Origin: Rhodothermales bacterium
GTDB taxonomy: Bacteria; Bacteroidota; Rhodothermia; Rhodothermales; JABDKH01
DNA length: 34,528 bases
NCBI GenBank assembly: GCA_013002165.1
Contig: JABDKO010000109.1
Coordinates: 1-34,528, forward strand
Direction: 5' to 3'
The position numbers and the translations under genes were made by a program. Numbering within the stretch: position 1 is the stretch's first letter; each line of letters starts with the position of its first letter. The notes under the pieces were generated by a model. The model was not told where the DNA came from. It saw only the letters and a program-made list of their open reading frames with translations, and ran no database searches. Below, piece by piece: positions 16,308-24,773 of this stretch.

Positions 16308-19300
16308 TTATTCGGCGTCGAGACGGCGGACCTTGATGTTCCGGAACGCTACTCGATTTCCATGGTCCTGGAGTCCGATTCGACCGGACGTTGTTGCACC
16401 AAAGCCGTCCATGCTGGCGAATTTTGATCTGGCAATGAGATCCCGCCAATTGGAGTCTCCAACAGGATATTCGACCATCAGATTTCCATTTAACCAGTGC
16501 TCTACATTGCCATCCGCCTTTCGTATGTACACTTGATTCCATTCGCCTACCGGCCGGGTCGGCGTACCGGGCGATGCTACCATGTCGTACAAGTCTCCGG
16601 AACGATGCGAAACGATTCGACCGTCACTGTGTCTTGCATCGTCAAGGATCTGCATTTCGGGACCAGTCTCCCACGGATACGTGTAGCGACTTGTGTCGAC
16701 GACTACATTGAAGAAAATTCCCGAATTACCGCCGGCAGAGATCTTCCACTCCAGCGATAACTCGAAGTCGGAGTAGTCCTCTCTCGTGACGATATCGCTT
16801 CCGTTCTCAAACTGCCAATCAACGACCCGGCCGTCAAGCACAAGCGCTCCATTCTCTACTCGCCAGGCTGACCCTATGGAATTCTTGCCATAGTTCACCC
16901 ACTTGTCAATTTTCTTACCATCAAATAGTAACTCCCATCCCTCAGCTACTTCGCTTTCGGTCAGGGTATTTTCAAGTGCTTTTTCTGCCCGTCTGATTCC
17001 GGCCACGGATGATTTGATGCCCGACAATCGATTCAGTGTATACCATGCTTCGGTTGTCCACAATGATCTGTCGGACTCTGACCTGAGCGGATCGCTTACG
17101 TAGATGTACAGTACTGACCCTGCTTTCAGCCCGGGTATTTCCAGGAATACTTTTGTGCGATTCTCGTCAACAGTAATGGCACTGACTGGAAGTTTGACTT
17201 CATCAACTTTCGGTCCGCCATATTCAGCTGTAGGCACGTATTTCCATTGGTGCACATTGAAAGTCTCCGGGTCAAGCACGAAACGGTCGTCGATGGCTTC
17301 TGTGAACGAAATATCGAACCCGCCGGTCCGGGCTTCGATAGCCAGCATTTCAAACGTTGTCTCACCATTGAACGTCAATCGCTGGAGGCCATACCACTGC
17401 TTCCCTTCGTGGCCCCAGTTTCCCGGGTTTCCGATACCGCCGACGAGAAGCGAACCGTCATCGCTCCGAACAAGTCGATTTACGCCTGCTTCGAGACCCT
17501 GCACAAATCTGAAAACAGCTCCCTGATACTTTCCATCAACCTTCTCGGCAAAGACACGCTTCAGGCCCCCATGAGTCACCTCCCCATGAACCATCTGACC
17601 GGCATATTGTCCCACCGTCAACTTCGCAGGTTGGCTTGGAGAATTGCCAATCTCGTCCTGCGGCAGCCAAACTACCGGGGGAGTTTCTTTTACAGTTCGC
17701 GTGCCTTCGAAGTCGACTGATCGCGATCCGAAGAATGCGCCCTCGGTGACGTGAAGAATTTTACTTGACGGCAGCCAGTCTCCCTGGTTGTCAGCGACAA
17801 ACAGCTCATCGTCTACGCCGATCCCGATTCCGTTGGGGGTCCGAAGGCCGGAGGCCACAAACTCATAGTCTCCGGTTACCGGATCGATTTTGATCACCTT
17901 CCCTCTGTCGGGCACCTGCGGTTGGGCGCTGGCACCACCGGGAAGTATTGCTGTAGCCAGTGTCGCATAGAAATATCCGTCCTTGTATACCAGGCCGAAT
18001 GCAAATTCGTGGAAATTCGACGAGACGCCCCAACCCGCACAAACCGTCTCGTACATATCGATGATGCCGTCACCATCAGTATCACCGAGTCGCGTGAGTT
18101 CATGTTTCTGCAGGACATAAATCACATCGTCGACGACAGTCAGACCCAGCGGTTCGAGAAGACCAGAAGCTATCTTTGTTACGGTGATGTCGTTTCGATT
18201 CGAGGCATCAATATTGTCAAGCAGATATACAGATCCTTCGGGATCCCAGGTACTTACGACAATCCGACCGTCGCTCATTGTACCAAGACCACCAACCATC
18301 GGATGAAATGAATCAGGACGAATCGTAGCGAGATCAAATGACGGATGCACTTCATTCAGAGCAAGACCATCGCCAGGAATGCCCGGAACGAATGGCGCCC
18401 GGGGCACGAAGGGTTTTGTCTCTTTCAGGTTTTCCGGATCGTAGCGAAACACCTCGGATGGCACCTTGCTGAACACCTCCTCTCCGTGGCGAATCCATTG
18501 CAGCGCCAGAGCCTTCCCGCCTGCTCCCTGAAAAAACGTAATGGTGAACGGATGTTCACCGGCTTCAAGATACACTTCACCATCTACCGGTCTCGCGGAA
18601 TGCAACCCGTCGTTGTTGATCAGCTCAACACCATCGAGGTACATGATTGAGCCGTCATCACTGATCAGACGAAAAACGTAATTCGAAGACTCGTCGATTA
18701 CAATGTTACCAGAAATCTCCGCGTAAAAGTCCTCGTCATACTCGCCAAAGTCGTCATTGTCCACCGCATACACGCCTGGTATGACCGCCGAGTAAACGGG
18801 TGAGAAGCTATCAACAGATTCCGGCATTTCCCGGACCGGTTCGGAGAAGCGGTATATGTCTATAACGACTCCAACCCGATCGTCATTTTCGCCTGCTGGA
18901 ACGTTAAGGGGATACGACTCGCGGGAAGACGGCTCTTCGTTGGCCAGAGGCTCGCCATCCAGCGACAGGATATATTGAGATTTCTCAAGAGCATCCTCCC
19001 GTGAAATATCTGGATGAGCTGTCATCGCTACATCTCCCCACTCACCGGAGCCCCCGGCCATGATCTTGCCCGCAAGTTTGCTTGCATTGTAGGAGGAGTT
19101 CGCATATCTCTCGGCGATCATTGCGTACGAAGGGCCTACAGTCTGTAGCGTTTGATTGTGACAAACGCTACAATCGCTTGCCTCTATCAAAACCAACCCG
19201 CTGGGTCTGTCATCACGATCTGCCGGCTGTCCGGGCGGCAGAATAACAGTTTCAATGGGCGGGTCTTCAGTAAATGTCGTCTCGATAAAGGTCGGTTGGT

Positions 19301-19946
19301 CTCCATTAAGTCGAAGCACTCCTACAAAACTGTTCTCCGAGCTCTCTACGATTTCCATTTCGCCGTTTGTCTCGTAGGCGTCGGCGCTATCTAGCGACGT
19401 CATTTCTATCCGCACTGAGATAACCGGGAGATCCGATAATCCGTCAACAGAAAACGTCCGGCGGAGGGTTCGTGGTCCGGTACGTTCGGGGCGCTCGGCT
19501 ACATTGACGGAGGATCCATCCGAGAGTACCAAAGTGTACAAAAGTTCTGCTTCACCATCCGCGAATCTATGGCCTCCATATTCGATTGCCGGGGAGTAAG
19601 ATTGCCCGTCAACTTCGACACTCCAGGGGGATTCCGGCTCAGCACTTACGAACGCGTTTCCAAGGCTTACGGGCTGGGGTCCGTGAGACTGATTGTACAC
19701 AGGGCCCTCGAAGGATACACCGTCCGACCAGACTCGATAAAGCGCAGCGTTGTCGGTTTGATACGATACCCAGAAGTCCTCAGCCAATGCAAACGTGACC
19801 ATCCTTGGCTGCCAGTCCAGCACAGATCGGAATACCCACGGGTCGCGACCCCGTTCATCGCTGTCGTTCATGCAGCCGGAACCGACTACGGTGAGGACAA
19901 GAACCAGGGAAAATCTAATCGTTGCAAGTGTGCGATTGCCTGTCAT
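16308..19946 (-). CDS. 1212-residue lipoprotein: cytochrome c, PA14, beta-propeller and DUF1080 domains
   Basis: A giant predicted lipoprotein (lipobox VGSGC, Cys25). Domains in order: an unassigned beta-rich part (about 30-245); a class I cytochrome c domain with CSVCH (Cys259, Cys262, His263) and probable axial methionine in GDVAMTAHP (Met308); a PA14 carbohydrate-binding-type domain (about 385-505, YVFRLISDDGSIMYLDG); a sugar-dehydrogenase/NHL-like propeller (about 530-880, with LRTPNGIGIG and ELFVADNQGDWLP); a short beta region with ITVDENRTKVFLEI; and a C-terminal DUF1080 domain (about 995-1210, ELLFDGKKIDKW, GNSGIFFNV), a family now linked to 3-keto-disaccharide hydrolysis. It should sit in the periplasm or on the outer membrane, probably oxidising or cleaving a sugar and passing electrons to heme. 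The ATG overlaps the der stop by four bases (ATGA). Confidence 0.85.
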   Translation of the reverse strand: MTGNRTLATIRFSLVLVLTVVGSGCMNDSDERGRDPWVFRSVLDWQPRMVTFALAEDFWVSYQTDNAALYRVWSDGVSFEGPVYNQSHGPQPVSLGNAFVSAEPESPWSVEVDGQSYSPAIEYGGHRFADGEAELLYTLVLSDGSSVNVAERPERTGPRTLRRTFSVDGLSDLPVISVRIEMTSLDSADAYETNGEMEIVESSENSFVGVLRLNGDQPTFIETTFTEDPPIETVILPPGQPADRDDRPSGLVLIEASDCSVCHNQTLQTVGPSYAMIAERYANSSYNASKLAGKIMAGGSGEWGDVAMTAHPDISREDALEKSQYILSLDGEPLANEEPSSRESYPLNVPAGENDDRVGVVIDIYRFSEPVREMPESVDSFSPVYSAVIPGVYAVDNDDFGEYDEDFYAEISGNIVIDESSNYVFRLISDDGSIMYLDGVELINNDGLHSARPVDGEVYLEAGEHPFTITFFQGAGGKALALQWIRHGEEVFSKVPSEVFRYDPENLKETKPFVPRAPFVPGIPGDGLALNEVHPSFDLATIRPDSFHPMVGGLGTMSDGRIVVSTWDPEGSVYLLDNIDASNRNDITVTKIASGLLEPLGLTVVDDVIYVLQKHELTRLGDTDGDGIIDMYETVCAGWGVSSNFHEFAFGLVYKDGYFYATLATAILPGGASAQPQVPDRGKVIKIDPVTGDYEFVASGLRTPNGIGIGVDDELFVADNQGDWLPSSKILHVTEGAFFGSRSVDFEGTRTVKETPPVVWLPQDEIGNSPSQPAKLTVGQYAGQMVHGEVTHGGLKRVFAEKVDGKYQGAVFRFVQGLEAGVNRLVRSDDGSLLVGGIGNPGNWGHEGKQWYGLQRLTFNGETTFEMLAIEARTGGFDISFTEAIDDRFVLDPETFNVHQWKYVPTAEYGGPKVDEVKLPVSAITVDENRTKVFLEIPGLKAGSVLYIYVSDPLRSESDRSLWTTEAWYTLNRLSGIKSSVAGIRRAEKALENTLTESEVAEGWELLFDGKKIDKWVNYGKNSIGSAWRVENGALVLDGRVVDWQFENGSDIVTREDYSDFELSLEWKISAGGNSGIFFNVVVDTSRYTYPWETGPEMQILDDARHSDGRIVSHRSGDLYDMVASPGTPTRPVGEWNQVYIRKADGNVEHWLNGNLMVEYPVGDSNWRDLIARSKFASMDGFGATTSGRIGLQDHGNRVAFRNIKVRRLDAE

Positions 19947-21250
19947 GATTTTTTTCGAAATGATATTGAGACGGGAACGCCAGTAAAATCGTACTTCATC
20001 CGGAGCTGATTTTCAAGGAACCTGCGATAGGCTTCCGGGATGCCGGTCGGGTAATTGCAGAAGAAAGCAAACACGGGAGGAGAGGCGTTGACTTGAGTAA
20101 CGTAGTTTATTTTTACCGGGCGGTTACGGTGCATGGGTGGCTTGTGCTTCGCCAGCATTGACGTGAGCAGCTCATTCAGTTCAGAAGTCGGAATAGTCTT
20201 CTTGCGCCTGTCGGCGATCTCCAGAGCCATGTCCAGAACTTTGGTGACCCGTTGTTTTGTCAATGCAGAAATAAAAACGACGGGTACATAGTTAAGTGTT
20301 CGCAGTCGATCCTTGATCCCGTTCTCAAAATCTCTTGCGGTGTTGGTGGACTTTTCGGCCAGGTCCCATTTGTTTACGGCAATGAGCAGGCCCTTGCTCA
20401 TCTCCTCTCCCTGTTTCAAGACCTTGATATCCTGCGATTCCAGACCTTGTGTTGCGTCCAGCATCAAGACGGCGACGTCAGCATCTCGAATAGCTCGCTC
20501 TGTTCTCAACTGCGAGTAAAACTCAACGTTCTCGGTCACGCGGCTTTTCCGCCGAAGCCCGGCCGTATCTATGAGAACAACCGGGCGACCCTTATACTCG
20601 AATAGCGTGTCGACTGAGTCCCGGGTAGTTCCGCTGGCGTCGTTAACGATCGACCGATCGAAACCCAGTAGTGCGTTAGTCAGCAGAGACTTTCCAACAT
20701 TCGGACGACCAACGATGGCGACCTTGACTGCATCTTCAGGGATCAGATTCGGATCGTTTTTCGGCAGGAGCTTGACCACTTCGTCGAGCAGATCTCCCGT
20801 GCCAGTGCCGTTAATGGAACTAATGGCAAAGACATCTCCGAGTCCAAGCTGGTAAAACTCGCTGGCTGCCCAGCCGATTTTGGTGTTGTCAGACTTGTTG
20901 GCGACGACAACGATCGGTTTGTCGGCTTTTCTGAGGACAGTTGCGACCTCCTCATCCAGATCTGTAATTCCGGTCTGAACATCCACGACGAACAGGATCA
21001 GATCAGATTCCTCGATGGCGATTGCCGCCTGCTCACGAATCGACTTCTCGATAAAATCGGTTTCTCGAAGTACAAAACCTCCGGTATCGACTACATCAAA
21101 AACCAACCCGTTCCATTCAGCCGAGTCATAGACCCGGTCTCTGGTTACACCCGGTTGATCGTGTACAATGGCACGCCGGTTTTCGGTAAGACGGTTGAAC
21201 AGTGTCGACTTCCCGACGTTGGGGCGTCCGACGATAGCTACGAGAGGCAT
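19943..21250 (-). CDS. der: ribosome-biogenesis GTPase Der (EngA)
   Basis: A 435-residue protein with two tandem GTPase domains and a C-terminal KH-like domain. The first has GRPNVGKS (8-15), DTGG (55-58) and NKSD (118-121). The second has GRPNVGKS (181-188), DTAG (228-231) and NKWD (293-296). The C-terminal domain includes KPPMHRNRPVKINYVTQ. Der acts in assembly of the 50S subunit. The length is normal and all nucleotide-binding motifs look intact. Its stop codon overlaps the start of the large lipoprotein gene. A 162-base gap with a purine-rich repeat separates it from the upstream EcsC gene. Confidence 0.97.
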   Translation of the reverse strand: MPLVAIVGRPNVGKSTLFNRLTENRRAIVHDQPGVTRDRVYDSAEWNGLVFDVVDTGGFVLRETDFIEKSIREQAAIAIEESDLILFVVDVQTGITDLDEEVATVLRKADKPIVVVANKSDNTKIGWAASEFYQLGLGDVFAISSINGTGTGDLLDEVVKLLPKNDPNLIPEDAVKVAIVGRPNVGKSLLTNALLGFDRSIVNDASGTTRDSVDTLFEYKGRPVVLIDTAGLRRKSRVTENVEFYSQLRTERAIRDADVAVLMLDATQGLESQDIKVLKQGEEMSKGLLIAVNKWDLAEKSTNTARDFENGIKDRLRTLNYVPVVFISALTKQRVTKVLDMALEIADRRKKTIPTSELNELLTSMLAKHKPPMHRNRPVKINYVTQVNASPPVFAFFCNYPTGIPEAYRRFLENQLRMKYDFTGVPVSISFRKKS

Positions 21251-21335
21251 TGAGAGATGATGCTTTGACTGAAATGGTCGCGCAGTGGCCGATGTTTGGC
21301 ATCAAGATACGTCTTGGAAGCGGGAATTAGGTCTC

Positions 21336-21396
21336 AGGGATGAGTGATAGGAGATAGGAGATGAGGGATGAGGGATTGAAGATGTGGGACGAGGGA
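21336..21396. repeat. purine-rich degenerate short tandem repeat
   Basis: About 60 bases made almost only of G, A and T on the plus strand. They are built from variants of GGGATGAG and GGAGATAG, with GATGAGGGATGAGGGA as the clearest doubling. It lies between the EcsC and der genes (minus-strand genes, so pyrimidine-rich on the coding strand). It could be a leader element or replication-slippage debris. Confidence 0.6.
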
Positions 21397-21412
21397 CTTT
21401 GGCTCGATCCTC

Positions 21413-22228
21413 CTACATTCGTTCCTTGCGCTCCAGGTACAGTGTTCGAAATAACATGTAGGCCGCCTTCGCGGTTTCCGTCGTAAACCAGTAGTTCACG
21501 CCTGCTCCGACGGCGGCGCCGGCGATCGGTATGACCTGGGCGAGTTTCCTGCCGAGGATGTTCTTGATGATCTCTCGTGGCAGGTGCCGGTTTTGTTCAC
21601 GAAACGAACCGCGAACCTTGCCTCGGTATTCGAGGTCATTCGCAAATGCAGCGGCAGCCACACTGATTTCTCGAACGGCGTCGGTCTTGGTTTGTCGTCC
21701 ACCGGAAGCCGCTACGTTGAAAATAGACAGAACAAGAGGGCTGTAATCGGGTGAGTCGAGCTCGAATCCGTACGACGCGCCAATCTGCTGAATCATTCGA
21801 AGATTTATTGCGAACAGCAGCGGGATGTCTGCAGCTATGAAAACGATTCCACCTAATCCGGTGCCGCCGCCCTCGACTGCAGCCAGGATTTGATTCTGGG
21901 TGAATACCGATTTTGCCAGCTCGTCGAGTTTCTCCAGTGGCTCATCGCGCAGTTCACGGATACTGCCGACATTCATCGACATCTCGTTAGCTGCCCGGAG
22001 AATATCGTCGTGATCGTGCGTCCACTTCGAGGCGTCGTTCAGGATAGACAGAGCCTGACTGATGATATCATCGACTTGATCCTCGACATCGCCGGAAATG
22101 ACTTTACCGACTACCCAGTCCATTGGCTGCATTGCCCAATTGAGGACTTGAGTAATGATTGAACCTTCGCCGTTCTGCCACGCGTCGACTTCCCGGCCGA
22201 CCTCTTTCTCGTATGAATTAAGCCGCAT
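21413..22228 (-). CDS. EcsC family protein
   Basis: A 271-residue protein with the EcsC-family pattern: an N-terminal helical part (SYEKEVGREVDAWQNGEGS), a glycine-rich hydrophobic segment (EGGGTGLGGIVFIAADIPLLFAINLRMI, about 118-147), and a C-terminal AQVIPIAGAAVGAGVNYWFT hydrophobic stretch (about 235-254). EcsC proteins are found beside an ABC exporter in Bacillus but occur alone elsewhere, and their role is not established. It is probably membrane-associated. It has no signal peptide. It lies after the sigma-54 regulator gene across an 83-base gap with its own candidate promoter. Confidence 0.8.
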   Translation of the reverse strand: MRLNSYEKEVGREVDAWQNGEGSIITQVLNWAMQPMDWVVGKVISGDVEDQVDDIISQALSILNDASKWTHDHDDILRAANEMSMNVGSIRELRDEPLEKLDELAKSVFTQNQILAAVEGGGTGLGGIVFIAADIPLLFAINLRMIQQIGASYGFELDSPDYSPLVLSIFNVAASGGRQTKTDAVREISVAAAAFANDLEYRGKVRGSFREQNRHLPREIIKNILGRKLAQVIPIAGAAVGAGVNYWFTTETAKAAYMLFRTLYLERKERM

Positions 22229-22289
22229 TCGCTAATTAACCCTTTCCTGATCCCTCTGACTATTGGACCAGTTTACAATAATGTCGGGT

Positions 22290-22297
22290 CAAAGTTA
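22290..22297 (-). promoter_or_regulatory. candidate -7 box upstream of the EcsC gene
   Basis: On the minus strand the sequence reads TAACTTTG, an exact match to the Bacteroidota TAnnTTTG element, about 60 bases ahead of the EcsC start. A matching -33 TTTG is not evident, so support is partial. Confidence 0.35.
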
Positions 22298-22311
22298 CGG
22301 TTTTCTGCCGC

Positions 22312-23796
22312 CTAGCTCATTATCTCGAACTTCTTGAGGAGCCGGTACATTGTAGCGCGACCGATTCCCAGTTCGACGGCTGCACGATCTACGTTGCCCT
22401 CGCACAGCCGGTATGCTCGTTCGATCGCCTGTTTTTTGAGATCTTCCAGAGACATTATGTGGTCGCCGTCATTACCTATGACGATGCCGGAAACTGATAC
22501 TTCATCAGAATACTCCTCGTAGTCATACGAAGCATCTCCAACCCCGTTGGAACCCGGCGGGTCGGCTGTCAGCGCACCAGAGATTCGTGGTGCCGATCGT
22601 TCGTTCCACGGCGTAATCGCTGACTCTCCGTTGATCATGAGATCGCCCGGTGCGATGTCTTCTGCATCGGAGACGAGGATCGATCGCTCTACGGCACTTT
22701 TGAGTTCCCGGACGTTGCCGGGCCATGCGTATTCGGCAATCGCTTTGCGAGTCTCGGCTGTCAGTCGTTTGCCTTTGAACTCGGGATGGTCCTTCATGTA
22801 TTCCTTCATGAAGTGATTAGCAAGCCGAATCACATCTTGCCCGCGTTCGCGGAGTGGCGGTAAGGGTACGGGGAACTGGAATAGACGGTAGTACAGGTCT
22901 TCCCGGAAGGTACCTTTCTGAATCATCGACTTGATGTCTCGATTCGTTGCCGAGATAACGCGTGCATCGAAGCTTATCGTCTCGTTGCCTCCAACCCTCG
23001 TGATCTCGAACGACTGCAGCGCGCGGAGCAGCTTGGCCTGCAGGTCATGATCCAATTCCCCAATCTCATCGAGGAATATCGTTCCTCCATCCGCCTGTTC
23101 AAACTTACCTATTGTTCTTGAATGCGCTCCTGTAAACGATCCTTTTTCGTGACCGAAAAATTCGCTCTCCATCAGTTCTCTTGGAATGGCAGCGCAGTTG
23201 ACGACAACAAAGGGGGCTTTCTTACGCGATGAGCCGTAGTGGATTGCTTTCGCGACTAATTCTTTACCTGTACCGCTTTCTCCCAGAATGGCGACGGTTA
23301 GATCGCCGCGAACAGCTTTCTCCATCGTTCTGTAAACGTGCTGCATCGGCGGGCTGTCACCCACAAGCCCGGTCATGGAGTACTTACTCTGGACCACGCC
23401 GCGAAGGTTTTCAATCTCTCCCTCCAGCTTGACCTTCTCGAGCACGTTGCGCACGACAGTTTCCATTTTGACAAGGTCGTCCTGACCTTTGGTGATGTAG
23501 TCGTACGCGCCGAACTGCATGGCTTCAACTGCAGTGTCGATTACACCTTGAGCTGATACCATCACCACGGGAGTTTCGGGAAGTTTTTTCTTGAACAACT
23601 TGAGCGTCTCAATACCACCGATCCCGGGCATCATGATGTCAAGCAGAACGAGATGCGGATTGACATCTACCTTTTCCAGCATGTCTTCGCCGCGATGAAA
23701 TACGTGAACGTCATAGTCCACATTCTTCTCCAGTCGATAGCTGATCATTCTGGAGTAGTGACGATCGTCGTCGACGACAAATATTCTGAATTTCAT
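22312..23796 (-). CDS. sigma-54-dependent response regulator (NtrC family)
   Basis: A 494-residue three-domain regulator. The receiver domain (1-120) has Asp9-Asp11 acidic residues, phospho-acceptor Asp53 in LLDIMMPG, and Lys102. The AAA+ domain (about 141-375) has Walker A GESGTGKE (171-178), the sigma-54 contact loop GSFTGA (218-223, a variant of GAFTGA), Walker B TIFLDE (239-243) and the arginine-rich LYYRLFQFPVPLPPLRER segment. The C-terminal Fis-type helix-turn-helix (about 455-492, VDRAAVELGIGRATMYRLL) binds enhancer DNA. It activates sigma-54 promoters when phosphorylated. No kinase gene is adjacent; the soluble kinase at 3490-5334 is too distant to pair by position. AGGA lies 8 bases ahead of the ATG. 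Confidence 0.95.
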   Translation of the reverse strand: MKFRIFVVDDDRHYSRMISYRLEKNVDYDVHVFHRGEDMLEKVDVNPHLVLLDIMMPGIGGIETLKLFKKKLPETPVVMVSAQGVIDTAVEAMQFGAYDYITKGQDDLVKMETVVRNVLEKVKLEGEIENLRGVVQSKYSMTGLVGDSPPMQHVYRTMEKAVRGDLTVAILGESGTGKELVAKAIHYGSSRKKAPFVVVNCAAIPRELMESEFFGHEKGSFTGAHSRTIGKFEQADGGTIFLDEIGELDHDLQAKLLRALQSFEITRVGGNETISFDARVISATNRDIKSMIQKGTFREDLYYRLFQFPVPLPPLRERGQDVIRLANHFMKEYMKDHPEFKGKRLTAETRKAIAEYAWPGNVRELKSAVERSILVSDAEDIAPGDLMINGESAITPWNERSAPRISGALTADPPGSNGVGDASYDYEEYSDEVSVSGIVIGNDGDHIMSLEDLKKQAIERAYRLCEGNVDRAAVELGIGRATMYRLLKKFEIMS

Positions 23797-23880
23797 CCGC
23801 CTGTTCCTGTAGCAGTTGCCCGCTTTTTCTGAGATGTATCAAATTGAGAAAACCTTATTCGGTATTCGGCTTTTCGGCGG

Positions 23881-23896
23881 ATTTCTTAAGAGAAAT
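23881..23896. repeat. 6-bp inverted repeat upstream of the response regulator gene
   Basis: ATTTCT and AGAAAT flank TAAG, giving a compact dyad about 85 bases upstream of the regulator start. It may be an operator, or the loop of a weak hairpin after uppP. Confidence 0.4.
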
Positions 23897-23904
23897 GCAA
23901 GCAA

Positions 23905-23953
23905 TCTATGGTCGACCTGCGATACTGTGGCAGTTCGACAACATGACCATAGA
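23905..23953. repeat. 9-bp inverted repeat between uppP and the response regulator gene
   Basis: TCTATGGTC (23905-23913) and GACCATAGA (23945-23953) are exact inverted repeats across 31 bases, with a further GTCGA/TCGAC pairing inside. It sits against the uppP stop codon. The stem lacks a T run, so it is more likely a binding site or transcript-end structure than a classical terminator. Confidence 0.5.
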
Positions 23954-24772
23954 TCAGTCGATCAAAAGCAGCCCTGCGATCCCGATCGCAAAACAGTAAA
24001 TGGCGAAGTATTGGAGTTTGCCACGGCGGATGACTTCCAGCAAGATCTTTATCGCGGCTACTCCCGAAATGTAGGCGACCAGTGTCCCTGCAAGTAGAGC
24101 GGACCATTCTATTTCAGCCGGAGCTGAGACGGCGTTGAAAAGCTTCAGCGCCGTGGCACCCAGTACCACGGGAAGCAGCATCAGAAACGAAAAATCAGCC
24201 GCTTTCTGCGGATCCACATTGACGTACAAGGCGGTACAGATCGTCGAACCTGATCTGGAAATTCCGGGAAAAAGAGCGAGGGCCTGTGAGACACCCACCA
24301 GAAATGCTTTCGGCAAGTTCAGATCGCCGGATGGATTCTTTCTGATCATTGTCAGCAGGAGCAGTGCCCCAGTCACCAGCAGCATCCCTGAAGTGAATCT
24401 TGGATCCGAGAATTTTGCTTCCAGGTAGTCACCAAAAAAGATATATGCCAGCCCCGTGGGTACCATCGTCAAAGCAATTAGAAGCACAGTCTTTGCGTTG
24501 ACATCGTCCTGGTACAATGAACGTATGCGGTGAGGTTTGATCAGCAGTTGAACTCCTGCAGCGACTAATTTCCCTATGCGCCTACCGTACACGGTGACGA
24601 TACTCATTACTGTTCCGAAATGGACGCAGACCTCGAATAATGTACCTTCCGCGACCGACGCGTCCAGTCCAAGAAGATACTGGCTAAGAACGAGGTGACC
24701 CGAGCTAGATACCGGTAAAAACTCGGTTAAACCCTGAATGAGGCCGAGCAGTAGCGCTTGCCAGATTTGCAT
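23954..24772 (-). CDS. uppP: undecaprenyl-diphosphate phosphatase
   Basis: A 272-residue inner-membrane protein of the BacA/UppP family. It removes a phosphate from undecaprenyl diphosphate so that the lipid carrier of peptidoglycan and O-antigen units is recycled; the family also confers bacitracin resistance. The two family motifs are GLIQGLTEFLPVSSSGHL (about 10-27) and FPGISRSGST (about 169-178). There are about eight membrane segments. The ATG at 24772 was chosen over an upstream in-frame start at 24838 because it gives the family N terminus (MQIWQALLLGL) and lies one base after the stop codon of the RqcH gene, which suggests coupled translation. Confidence 0.95.
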   Translation of the reverse strand: MQIWQALLLGLIQGLTEFLPVSSSGHLVLSQYLLGLDASVAEGTLFEVCVHFGTVMSIVTVYGRRIGKLVAAGVQLLIKPHRIRSLYQDDVNAKTVLLIALTMVPTGLAYIFFGDYLEAKFSDPRFTSGMLLVTGALLLLTMIRKNPSGDLNLPKAFLVGVSQALALFPGISRSGSTICTALYVNVDPQKAADFSFLMLLPVVLGATALKLFNAVSAPAEIEWSALLAGTLVAYISGVAAIKILLEVIRRGKLQYFAIYCFAIGIAGLLLID

Positions 24773-24773
24773 A

